A stretch of DNA of 40,290 nucleotides from Planctomycetota bacterium (GTDB taxonomy: Bacteria; Planctomycetota; UBA1135; GCA-002686595). The position numbers were made by a program, and so were the translations under genes. The stretch spans positions 1 through 40,290 of the forward strand of contig JAJDET010000098.1 of assembly GCA_029259655.1 (NCBI GenBank), written 5' to 3'. A model generated the notes under the pieces. The model searched no databases and was not told the DNA's origin. It saw only the letters and a program-made list of their open reading frames with translations. This document shows, in pieces, positions 7,603 through 16,500 of this stretch (position 1 is its first letter; each line of letters starts with the position of its first letter).

Positions 7603-9054
7603 ATGATCCGTCGTTCGCGACGTCGTCCCATGTCCGCAGTGCACCTCAGAGTCTCCGTCCCGCTCGCGATCCTCGTCGCCGCGACCGCGGCCTGCGGCGA
7701 CATGGGCCGGAGAGAGCTCCCGGACGTCCTGCTCATCAGCCTGGACACGCTGCGCGCCGACCGCATCTCGTGCTACGGCTACGAGCGGGAGACGACTCCG
7801 GTGCTCGATCGCCTCGCGGCCGAGGGCGTGCGCTTCCGAGCCGCCCACGCTCCCGCGAGCAACACGAAGCCGAGTCACATGAGCGTGTTCACGGGGCTCG
7901 ATCCCCGGGCGCACGGCATCCAGCCCCACGTCGCGGCCGAGGGACTCTCGATCCGCACGCTGTCCCCGGACTTCCCGACGCTGGCCGAGGTGCTCTCGTC
8001 GGCCGGCTACCGGACGGCGTCGTTCTCGGACGGCGGAGCCCTGCCGCGAAAGGTCGGCTTCGAGCGCGGCGTGGACCACTTCGTCGCGGCCCAGGAGCCG
8101 CCCGACGTGAAGCTCGCGCGCATCGAGGAGTGGCTCGCGGAACAGGAGCCGGGGCGTCCCGTCTTCACCCTCTACCACACCTACTCGATCCACTCGCCCT
8201 ACGTGGCTCCGGCGGAGTTCTACGGGCGCTGGTCCGATCCCGCGTACGACGGGCCGCTGCGCGCCGCCTCCGACGCCTGGCGCGCGTTCATCGCGATCGA
8301 CGGCCGGGAGCACACGGAATCCCGGACGCGGCCCGAGTTCATGTTGAAGGGTCGGGAGAACGTGTCGCCGGAGGACGCCCGGTTCCTGTCCGACCTCTAC
8401 GACGAGGGGATCGCCTACACCGACACGCTGCTCGACGACCTCCTGAGGGCGTGGGACGCCGCGCGCGACCTCGAGAACACGCTCGTCGTGGTCTTCTCCG
8501 ACCACGGCGAGGAGTTCCTGGAGCACGGCGGTCTGGGGCACAAGCGGGGGCTCCACGGCGAGCTCGTGCGCGTGCCGTGGATCGTGCGCGGACCCGGCGT
8601 CGGGCGCGGGGTCGTCGAACGGCACGTCAGCCTGATCGACCTGATGCCGACCCTGCTCGAGCACCTGGAGCTCGGCGCACCGCGGATGCAGGGCCGTTCG
8701 CTCGCCGCCCTCCTGACCGATCCGGCGCGGGACGCGCGCAGCGAGCCCGTCTTCGCGGAGGACCGCGCCGCAGCGCACCTCTGCCAGAGCGTGTTCCACG
8801 AGGACCTGCACCTGATCCGGTCGCGCTGGGAAGGGGAGGAGCTCGTCCAGCTCTTCGACTGGGCCGCGGACCCCTACGAGCGACACGATCTCGCGGCGGA
8901 GAGACCGCAGGACGTCACGCGGCTCCTGGAGCTCCTCGACCGGCGTGTCGAGCGGGCGACGAACCTCGGCGACTCGGCCGTGGAAGCGGGCGCGACGCGC
9001 GTCAGCGCCGAGGACGCGGCGCACCTCGAGCTGCTGGGCTACGCCGGCGAGTGA
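7603..9054 (+). CDS. Sulfatase-superfamily lipoprotein with Thr at the nucleophile position
   Basis: A 483-residue alkaline-phosphatase/sulfatase superfamily protein. The signal VPLAILVAATAAC ends in a Cys (residue 31), suggesting a lipoprotein. Metal-binding motifs are DVLLISLDTLRADRISCYGY and VVFSDHGEEFLEHGGLGHKRG. The sulfatase signature position (C/S-x-P-S-R) reads T-K-P-S-H at residues 88-92, so there is no Cys or Ser to become formylglycine. Thr is the nucleophile in LtaS-type and phosphoethanolamine-transferase relatives, so it may be a phospho- or other ester hydrolase or transferase rather than a sulfatase. ATG 7603 is used; ATG 7630 is an equally plausible start giving a shorter signal. 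It converges on the glycosyltransferase with 4 bases between stops. Confidence 0.9.
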   Translation: MIRRSRRRPMSAVHLRVSVPLAILVAATAACGDMGRRELPDVLLISLDTLRADRISCYGYERETTPVLDRLAAEGVRFRAAHAPASNTKPSHMSVFTGLDPRAHGIQPHVAAEGLSIRTLSPDFPTLAEVLSSAGYRTASFSDGGALPRKVGFERGVDHFVAAQEPPDVKLARIEEWLAEQEPGRPVFTLYHTYSIHSPYVAPAEFYGRWSDPAYDGPLRAASDAWRAFIAIDGREHTESRTRPEFMLKGRENVSPEDARFLSDLYDEGIAYTDTLLDDLLRAWDAARDLENTLVVVFSDHGEEFLEHGGLGHKRGLHGELVRVPWIVRGPGVGRGVVERHVSLIDLMPTLLEHLELGAPRMQGRSLAALLTDPARDARSEPVFAEDRAAAHLCQSVFHEDLHLIRSRWEGEELVQLFDWAADPYERHDLAAERPQDVTRLLELLDRRVERATNLGDSAVEAGATRVSAEDAAHLELLGYAGE

Positions 9055-9058
9055 GGCG

Positions 9059-10855
9059 TCAGTCGCCGGGAGTCGCGTCCTTCGCGGGCCTGGGCGTGCG
9101 CCAGTCCACGAGGTCGATCTCGTCCGGAGTCCGGTCGACGACCTTCCGCACCGTCTCCACGAGGAGGTCGAAGTGCGGCGAGTCGCGCCGCACGTAGGCG
9201 AAGAGCCAGAGCCCCCAGGCGCGCTCCCAGTACAGGGAGTCGACGGCCAGACCGACCAGGTGCCAGCCGTCGCGCAGCTCGCGCATGCGCGAGTGGACGA
9301 TGTCCGCGTTCGCGCCGAAGAGACGCACGTCGACGACGCGCGTCCTCCGTCGGCGGATCAGGCTGTCCAGGACGTAGCCCTTCTCCATGAGCGGCTCGTC
9401 CTCCTTCTTCTCCGCGCCCGGCGAAGCGGGCGGTTCGAAGCCGATGTAGACGTCGGGTGCCTGCGCCCACACGTAGGCCTCGCGCTCCTCCGGGGTCGGA
9501 TCGTGGCGGCCCGCCAGGAAGTTGTTGGCGAGGCCCCCGCGGTCGATCTGCCGGAAGTCGCTGAAGTACGAGACGGCGCCGGCGGAGTCGGCGACCAGGG
9601 TCGCGCGCGGACCGAGCCCGCTCTCGCCCAGGCCGCGGCCGATCTGCTCCATGAGCCGGACCATGGACGAGGGTCCGTGCACGCGCGGCGGGAAGTCGAG
9701 CTTGCCCTCGAGGTAGTTCCAGGCCCCGAAGTACGCGAGCACTGCGAGCGAGAGCGCGGTGAGCGTGTGGCGCAGCGCGGGACCGGCGCTCTTCAACGGG
9801 ATCAGGAGCGCCGCGGCGCCGATGATCAGGAACGCGTGCACGGGGACGAAGAGCCGCACCTGCCCGCGCGGGATGTCCGCGAAGAATCCGAAGTACAGGA
9901 GGAAGACCAGGGGCGGGAGCACCGTCAGGAGGACGCGCGTGCGCACGCTCGGCTCGGCCAGGAGCCCGGGCCAGCGACGCGCGCCGAAGACGACCGCGAG
10001 CACGAGCACAGGCGAGAGCCAGAGGAGGATCCGTCCGTAGTGGTCGAGCGCGGTCGGGATCGCGAGCTCCGGGACCTGCGTGCCCTTGAGGTAGTAGGGG
10101 TTGGGCAGGAGGTGGCCGAAGTAGGTCAGCTTGAACGCGACGAACGCCGCGCCCGCGAGGGCCACGAGTCCGGCGGCGAGGAGCGCGGCGTTGCGCGCCG
10201 GTCGCGAGCGCTCGCGTCCGAAGGCGAAGTGCGCGAAGAGCAGGGCGAGGACGACGCCGCCGAACACCGTGCCCGTCGGTCGTCCGAGGGCGGTCGCGAA
10301 GCAGCCCAGCGCGACCAGGGCGGCGCGCGCTCTGCCGGGTCGTTCGAGGAAGCGCAGGGCCGCGAACCAGGTCAGCACGGTCACGAAGCAGAAGAAGACC
10401 CCTTCGAGCCCGTTCGTCGCGCCGCGCAGGATGCCCGCCTCGTCGGTGAGGTACGTGCCGAGCAGTGCGGCGCCCGCGGTCCCGAGCTTCCCGAGCCGCG
10501 GCAGGAGGACCCAGCCGGCGATCGCGATCAGCCCCAGGGCGGACACGGCCTGCAGCGTGAGGTTGGCGCGCACCGGCTCCAGCCCGCAGCGGACGACGGC
10601 CGCGAGGGTCACGGGGTGCAGGAAGCTCGTCCAGGCCTCCGTCGGCTCGCCCCCCGGGTTCCAGACCGCGCCGAGTCCGGCGGCCATGTTGCGCGCCATG
10701 CGCAGCTCGATGAACCCGTCGTCGAGGAGCTTCTTCTGGAGCTGCCACTGCCCGACGAGGAAGTAGGCGAAGGCCAGGGCGAGCACGCCCACCGGCGCGA
10801 GGCGTGCCGCGATCGACGGGGGGCTCGCCCCCTGCTCGGTGGACCCGGTGCTCAT
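9059..10855 (-). CDS. GT-C superfamily membrane glycosyltransferase (AftB/ArnT-like topology)
   Basis: A 598-residue multi-pass protein. ATG 10855 is preferred over the upstream in-frame ATG at 10936 because the extra 27 residues are not protein-like. Residues 20-35 form TM1. DDGFIELRMARNMAAGLGAVWNPGGEPTEAWTSFL then holds the Asp pair (45-46) and the N-P-G-E/T-S-F-L pattern typical of the first periplasmic loop of AftB-like polyprenyl-phosphate-sugar GT-C enzymes. LLPNPYYLKG is a second family motif. Around eight further hydrophobic segments run to residue 390, followed by a soluble periplasmic C-terminal domain of about 200 residues. The likely role is transfer of a sugar from a lipid-linked donor to an envelope glycan. 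Donor and acceptor are unknown. Confidence 0.85.
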   Translation of the reverse strand: MSTGSTEQGASPPSIAARLAPVGVLALAFAYFLVGQWQLQKKLLDDGFIELRMARNMAAGLGAVWNPGGEPTEAWTSFLHPVTLAAVVRCGLEPVRANLTLQAVSALGLIAIAGWVLLPRLGKLGTAGAALLGTYLTDEAGILRGATNGLEGVFFCFVTVLTWFAALRFLERPGRARAALVALGCFATALGRPTGTVFGGVVLALLFAHFAFGRERSRPARNAALLAAGLVALAGAAFVAFKLTYFGHLLPNPYYLKGTQVPELAIPTALDHYGRILLWLSPVLVLAVVFGARRWPGLLAEPSVRTRVLLTVLPPLVFLLYFGFFADIPRGQVRLFVPVHAFLIIGAAALLIPLKSAGPALRHTLTALSLAVLAYFGAWNYLEGKLDFPPRVHGPSSMVRLMEQIGRGLGESGLGPRATLVADSAGAVSYFSDFRQIDRGGLANNFLAGRHDPTPEEREAYVWAQAPDVYIGFEPPASPGAEKKEDEPLMEKGYVLDSLIRRRRTRVVDVRLFGANADIVHSRMRELRDGWHLVGLAVDSLYWERAWGLWLFAYVRRDSPHFDLLVETVRKVVDRTPDEIDLVDWRTPRPAKDATPGD

Positions 10856-11029
10856 CCGCGACGCAAGTCGCACCCGGAGAACGAGTTCCGACGCCCGTGC
10901 ATCGGAACAGCATACAGGGTCCCGGGTCGCAGCCAATGGAGCTGGACGGTCGCGTTCAGCGGGGTGCCGGTCGCGAGCCTCTCGGTGCTGGGCTTCGTGT
11001 CGGGCTGGGTCCGAAGGCGGCGCGGGGCT

Positions 11030-11434
11030 TCAGGGCTCCCGGTTGAGTCGCTCGTAGTACCGGTCGATCCAGACGCGATAGCGGGGCGGCATGTCGCCGC
11101 CGCCCTGCGCGACGAAGTGGCGCCGCGCGTGCGGCGGAAGGTCGCCCCAGCGCTCGGCGTCGGTCGGGTTCGAGCCGGGGCCCGTCGTCGACGCGGGGGT
11201 CGCGGTGGCGGGCTCGTTCCGTGTGGCCGCTTCCCGGGCCTCCGCGCTCGACGAGGGATGTCCCCCGCCGGGCGTCGCGACGTCCTCTTCACCGCCCGGT
11301 TCCGACGGAGTCGGCTCTTCCGCCTGCTGTCGGTTCTGCGCCCGATCGAGCGGACTCCCGTCGGCCCGCTTCGGTTCCTGGTTGCCCGGCGCACCGCCGG
11401 ACGGCCGCGGCCGTCAGAGGCCGCTGCCGCCGCG
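11030..11434 (-). pseudogene. C-terminal continuation of the 11435-11767 frame beyond in-frame TGA codons
   Basis: Reading the minus strand in the same frame past the TGA at 11437-11435 gives six codons, a second TGA at 11416-11414, then 127 sense codons to a TGA at 11032-11030. No ATG, GTG, TTG or CTG occurs between the second TGA and residue M in the GGGDMPPRY segment, so it cannot be a separate gene. The peptide has a hydrophilic Gln/Pro/Glu linker (GNQEPKRADGSPLDRAQNRQ) followed by a compact end, RWGDLPPHARRHFVAQ then GGGDMPPRYRVWIDRYYERL, of a type I associate with Planctomycetota secreted proteins. It is either a decayed gene, two nonsense changes, or recoded TGA (see findings). Confidence 0.6.
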
Positions 11435-11767
11435 TCAGGTGCCGCCCTTCTCGTGCTCGTGGTTCGCGAGCTCGAGCAGTCGATCGATGTCCGCGACGGT
11501 CTTGCGCGCGCGTGCGCGAGCCTCGTCGAGTCGAGTCAGCGGCGCTCGTTCCGCCCCGCGTTCCGATGCCCTCCACAGCATCCCGTCGAGCGCGAACATC
11601 CCGCGCTCGATCTCACCGACGAGGCGGTTGATCTCCTCGTGCACGTCGGTGTCGTCGGTGCCGCCGGCGTCGACGATCCGGGGTGCCGCTTCGCCTTGCA
11701 ACGAGGCCCTGGCCCCACCGACGATCAGCGCGGCAACGACGATCCAGAGCGTGTAGCGGAGAGCCAT
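11435..11767 (-). CDS. Secreted helical hypothetical protein (N-terminal part of a TGA-interrupted gene)
   Basis: A 110-residue reading from ATG 11767 to the first TGA. Residues 1-22 (ALRYTLWIVVAALIVGGARA) form a signal peptide. The rest is an acidic amphipathic helix pair: DVHEEINRLVGEIERGMFALDGMLWRASER, then DEARARARKTVADIDRLLELANHEHEKGG. The pattern of a short coiled region followed by a Gly/Ser-rich linker suggests that the frame originally continued through the next 405 bases, where it stays open except for one more TGA. Function is unknown. It is divergent from the beta-helix gene, with a 230-base shared upstream region. Confidence 0.65.
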   Translation of the reverse strand: MALRYTLWIVVAALIVGGARASLQGEAAPRIVDAGGTDDTDVHEEINRLVGEIERGMFALDGMLWRASERGAERAPLTRLDEARARARKTVADIDRLLELANHEHEKGGT

Positions 11768-11997
11768 CGAGATCCGTCTCCGATGCAGGAGTTCAGCCTA
11801 CGCCCCTCGGCTCGGGGCCGGTAGTCCCCTCTCCGTAGCCCTCGTGCGGGGCTTCTCGCGCGTCCGAAGACGGTTCGTCTCGCCGAGCCCCTGGATTCGG
11901 TTTCGATCTCGCGACGGCGCGGGTAGTCCGACTCGTTCATTCGGGTATGGCCTGGGGTGGAGTGGAAGGGCGTCCTGCGCGCTCTCCGAGACCGGCC

Positions 11998-13233
11998 ATG
12001 AAGACGCCCCTCTTCCGAGTCCTCGCGCAAGCTTCTCTCGCTCTCGTTGCCCTGTCCTCCGTGACGGAGGCCGGCTTGCTCCGGGTGGGCCCGGGACATC
12101 CCTTCGCCACGATCCAGGAGGCCGTCGACGCCGCGTCCGACGGAGACGTCGTGCTGGTGGAGACCGGGACCTACGGGCCGCTCGTGATCGACCGTCTCGG
12201 GGCCTGGATCGTCGCGGATTTCGGCGCGACAGTGAGCATCCGAAAGGGAACCGTCGTACGGAACCAGCGGGCGAAGAGCGAGGTCGTCCTGAAGGGGCTC
12301 GAGCTGTCCGCGATCGACCTGACGCCCGCCCTCGACCTGGTGGACAACCAGGGGGCCGTCCGCGTGGAGGACTGCTCGCTCCTGAACCCCACGAGTTTCG
12401 TCTCCGTCGGCACGGGACCGCTGCTCTGCGTGACGCGCTGTGACGACGTCGCCGTCGCCCGGACGACGCTGTCCTATTCGACCGGCGCTACGATCGCGAA
12501 CCCGCCGGAGGACGGAACAGTGATCGTCGACTCCACGGTCGCGCTGTACGACAGCTCCCTGTTGGGCAGGAACGGCGTCGAGTCGTTCCAGGGGAACTTG
12601 TCGGACGGGTCCGCGGGACTCTCGATGATCGACTCGCGGGTCTTCGCCTCGGGTTGCACGATCCAAGGCGGAAAGGGTGCAACTGGCGTGGCCGGCCCGG
12701 ACGCACCCAACGGCGGCGCGGGTCTCGTCGTGGACGGGGCGTCCAGCGTGTTCACGTCGCTGAACACGCGGCTCCGCGGCGGCGGCCCGGGGGCAATCAG
12801 CTTCCCGGTCCCGGGAGGCGTCTCGTTCCTCGGTCTGCCGGGACCGCCGTCGTCGATCCTCGCCGGTTCGATCGTCATGCTCCCCGGTTCCGCACGGAGA
12901 ATGCGTCTGACGTCACCCGTTCGCGAGGGTGAGTCGCGCATCGTGTCGCTCGAGGGACTCTCCGGAGACATGGTCTTCTCGTGTCGCCGGCCCCTGCCCG
13001 TGCAACTCTACGTTCCGGCCCTCAACGGCGTGCTCGTGGCCTACCCCCGAAGGCTCGTGCAAGTGACGATGCTCAAGGGGACGGGCCTGACTCAGCTCGC
13101 CGGTGCAACGCCGTTCCTGCCCGATGGAGAGGAAGTGCAGACGCGCCTCTTCCAACCGCTCTTCGTCCAGCCCGACGGGACGTCCTACCTCGGTACGCCC
13201 ACATCCTGGGTGATCCTGGACGAGTCGCTCTGA
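11998..13233 (+). CDS. Secreted right-handed parallel beta-helix repeat protein
   Basis: A 411-residue protein. ATG 11998 is chosen over ATG 11947 because it starts directly with KTPLFRVLAQASLALVALSSVTEAG, a clean signal peptide. GPGHPFATIQEAVDAASDGDVVLVETGTY is the entry motif of parallel beta-helix (pectate-lyase/NosD-like) proteins. It is followed by irregular turns with Asn, Asp and Gly ladders up to about residue 260, then a C-terminal all-beta domain (GESRIVSLEGLSGDMVFSC to WVILDESL). Such exported proteins often bind or cut polysaccharides; no catalytic residues can be assigned. It is the last host gene before the integrated element; its stop lies 25 bases from attL, so the insertion does not interrupt it. 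Confidence 0.85.
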   Translation: MKTPLFRVLAQASLALVALSSVTEAGLLRVGPGHPFATIQEAVDAASDGDVVLVETGTYGPLVIDRLGAWIVADFGATVSIRKGTVVRNQRAKSEVVLKGLELSAIDLTPALDLVDNQGAVRVEDCSLLNPTSFVSVGTGPLLCVTRCDDVAVARTTLSYSTGATIANPPEDGTVIVDSTVALYDSSLLGRNGVESFQGNLSDGSAGLSMIDSRVFASGCTIQGGKGATGVAGPDAPNGGAGLVVDGASSVFTSLNTRLRGGGPGAISFPVPGGVSFLGLPGPPSSILAGSIVMLPGSARRMRLTSPVREGESRIVSLEGLSGDMVFSCRRPLPVQLYVPALNGVLVAYPRRLVQVTMLKGTGLTQLAGATPFLPDGEEVQTRLFQPLFVQPDGTSYLGTPTSWVILDESL

Positions 13234-13258
13234 GGCGAGGCGGCGAAGAGCGGAACGC

Positions 13259-13304
13259 GTGGGGTGAGTGAGGGGACTCGAACCCCCGACCCCCAGATCC
13301 ACAA
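13259..13304. repeat. attL: 46-bp copy of the tRNA-His 3' half
   Basis: Identical to 28891-28936. It reads (minus strand) from the anticodon loop through variable loop, T-arm, acceptor strand, discriminator C and CCA, then breaks off: base 13305 is G where the true tRNA has T. It is the displaced remnant of the original tRNA end after integration. Confidence 0.95.
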
Positions 13305-13436
13305 GGGCTCCACGGCTCGGGGCGACGGAGCGGACGAGGACGGACGAACGGAGGCAAGCCGAGCGCCGGTCGAGCATTAGGAGCGGGCGGGCGGACTCGC
13401 CGTCCTTCCCCGTCCGGGGCCGCTCACCGCCATTTC

Positions 13437-13456
13437 TGGCAGCAAAGTGGCACGGC
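13437..13456 (+). repeat. Left putative integrase arm-type site
   Basis: TGGCAGCAAAGTGGCACGGC, 132 bases inside attL. It matches 18 of 20 bases of 28805-28824 near attR in the same orientation. It contains TGGCA twice. Placement on both sides of the core in the excised attP fits integrase arm binding; this is inferred. Confidence 0.55.
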
Positions 13457-13527
13457 GCGAACGGGGTACCCCGTTTGTTGACGGTGATTGCGGGCCGGAT
13501 TGTCCCCGAACGCCTAGCCAGTGGCGA

Positions 13528-16500
13528 TCACCCTGCCTGTGCAGCCGAAACGTCCCGAACCAGAGCCTCTAACTCTTCACGCGCATCCGAGTCTAGTCTT
13601 GAGCGAAGCCAGGTTCTGAGCTTGCCTACCCCAAGCTCCGGGCAATCCGCTAGCAGAGCCAGAGCCTCAGAAGCCAGCTGCCGGCCGAGCTCGGCGATCC
13701 TGGCGTGCTGTTCATCGTCGGGGTTGAACTTTGGCCAAGGCACGTCCAGCGCACGCTTGTTGATATCGCGAGGGCCAAAGAGACCACGGTTGATCCAATC
13801 AGCGATGCTTGTGGCCACAAAGTCACTGTTCAGCATCGCCACGAGGAAGTGCGCCTCTTCCTCGGTAGAGAACGAAGCGTGGTACGTCCTGTCTCGCGCG
13901 ACGAAGGGTACACGGAGATCCGACATGGGGAGGACGGAAGCGACAGGACGTTTCCCAGCCGCCGTGTAAACAACCACATGCGGCTGTCGCCCGTCCTGCG
14001 AGCTAAGCTGACCGACATAATCAAGCCGGCTGTGAAGAGGCTCTGTTTCGTTCTCCTTGCGAACCGACTCCCATTCAACCTCAGCCCACTGCAACCAGTC
14101 CGCGGTCTTTACCAGCCCCTCTGCTCGTAACCGGTCAGCGCCGACTGGGGTGAACTTGCCGGTGCCTGGATCACCGAGCACAGGAAGCAAGACCGTCCAT
14201 GGTTCGCCGTGAATGGCGAACGGCACAAGATGATCTGCTGCAACCGTACAGAAGAGGCAAGAAGTGTCGACGATGTGATTGACGACGCCTGTCTTCTTCT
14301 TGGCGCGTTCGATGACATGCGGATCAGTTTTCACAGGCTCTCGGCGCTTTGATCGGTCTAGACCGTTTCGCCCGGTCACCACGAGGAGCATCTGTGGATA
14401 GAGAATCGCCCCTTGCCGGAAAACGGATGAGTATGGCTGTTGAGCCGCTTTGCCACCGGCCTGGGAGCTTGCTCCCTCTTCCCCATCCGACTTCCTCCAC
14501 GCCGACCTCCGGCCTAGATAGCCCAGTCGGTACTCAACCTCCTGAGTCTCAAGCTTGGACTCTGAGACCTCGATAGGCGCGTCCTTCGCCGGCAACCGCC
14601 CACTGACCTCCCGACCATCGATGGCCTCTTCTGGATGGGGTTTCCTCGATGCAGCAAACAGGACGCAAGACGGCACATTGAATAGCGGGGTCACCCCATC
14701 AAGGTCCCATAGCTCAACGACATCGAGGGGCGTCTTGTGCTTGCCCTCGCGCAGAAACCGATGGTGTTTCGCCGTAAACACACTTCGCGGCATGACAAGT
14801 CCGATCCTTGCCTGTGAGCTCGCTTTGGATTCGGCTAGGTAGTCCTCAAGCGCAACAACTAGGAACAGCGTTGCGAGCTCGGTGTGGCTCTGCTCCCCAA
14901 CGCCTCTTGCCGTGATCTTTGATGCTAGCGCGCGCTCAACTACTACCTCCTTGTATGACGCAACCTCTACGTCACCAACAGTGAGCCAGGGCGGATTGCC
15001 GACGACGAAGTCGAACGTCTTGCGAAGCATCGCCGGACGGTAATGGTTCTTGAGCATGAAACCATGCACTGAGTTTCGCCTCTCACGAATAAGCTCAGCG
15101 ATGTACTTGGCCATCTCCCCCAGCACTGGCGCCAGTTTGTTGTCCGGGTCGTATTCCTTGAATCGGTCTCCCAGAGAAGCCGCTAGACTGCCTGGAGCAT
15201 CTTCGAGGTTTGTGCCTTCGCGTCCATAGGAGCGAGCTACAGAGATCACCTCCTCAACACAAGCGTCATACGGGGAGCCGCTGTAGACGAGTTCGGCAGG
15301 TACCTCAAACTTGCGGCCGGCCACGTCCAATCCAAAGACCTCATGGCCGAACAGATCCGGCTGCCGAATAACCCGCGGCATCATCAGGGCATTCGCCAGG
15401 AAGACCGGCAGAGTGATGGGCTCGTCCGCGTGCTCGAGCAGATCCTGTATCGCGAGGAGGTAGGTCGTCCTGGAGACGATCACGGCGAGTGGATGTACGT
15501 CGATGCCCATCACCGATGACAGGATCGACGAGAGAAGCTCTCCGCCGGTCAACGAAAGCGAACCTCGCGCGAGCTCAATAGAGGTCTGTAGGAAAGTGCC
15601 AGAGCCGCAGGACGGATCAAGGATTCTCGGTAGACGATCCTCCCAGTCATGCGATCCCAGTAGTCGCTCGGTTACACGAGCGGCTAGCCAGTCCGGCGTG
15701 TAGAACTCGCCCAATGCGTGCCGTGTCTCAGGGTCAACGAGATCCTCGTACAAGGGCTTGAGGATGTCTTCCCCGATTGAGGACAGCTCGTAACCCGCAA
15801 GCTGATTGGCGAGTCCCACGAATACAGGAGCTGGGTCTGTTTCGCTCGGGATCATGTGCCAACGGAAGAAGTCGTCCTCAACCATGTTGGCGATCATCTT
15901 CCCCTCGAAGTAGATCCCACCGAGGACCTCGTCCAGTTCCTCTCGCTTGAGGGGACGACGCTCGAGGGCCGCCCAAACGAGCAGACGCGCCAGCGTCGCT
16001 AAGTAGGTGTGCTGGGCGAGAAGGTCGTGCGTCGTGTCGACACGGCCATATGCAGCCTGCAATGATGCGTCCCAAGCATCTCGCTGCACGATGAGCTGGG
16101 GGTCCTCGTTGAGCTCATCTAGCTTGCGCGTGAAGATCTCACGAGCACGCATGAAGCACGGGCTATGGAGCCCGAAGTCACGTGCGAAGTTCTTGGCCGT
16201 CGGGCTGATTAGGGACTTCCTGAAGAGCAGGCGATTCAGGAAAGCCCGCAAGCTCTCCGCGTCATCATCCGCTCCGGTTGCTTCCCAATCCTCGATGAGG
16301 ACAAGCTCAACGTTGGACTCATCTATCGGGCCGGCCGGGTCCTTCAGCCGCGGAGAGAAGACTTGCCATCGATGACCATCAGCGGCCACCGCCAAGTACG
16401 CTCGATCGGGCGACTCGTCCTCCGTCCATGCGCCGGCGCAGTAGCCCCGCAGCTGATCCAGAGCGTGCGCGCCTGTCTTCCGAAGATCGTTCTCGAACTC

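Noticed and set aside
10856-11029. Extra minus-strand gene before the glycosyltransferase
   Set aside because: No frame with a start and a protein-like pattern was found in the 174-base gap.
8945-11824. 959-codon open frame on the plus strand
   Set aside because: It is the antisense of the glycosyltransferase and the secreted minus-strand gene; the true genes have TM segments and family motifs.
13268-13969. Open frame beginning MRGLEPPTPRST at attL
   Set aside because: That peptide is the well-known translation of a tRNA 3' end; the frame is antisense to the restriction-methylation gene and has no signal.
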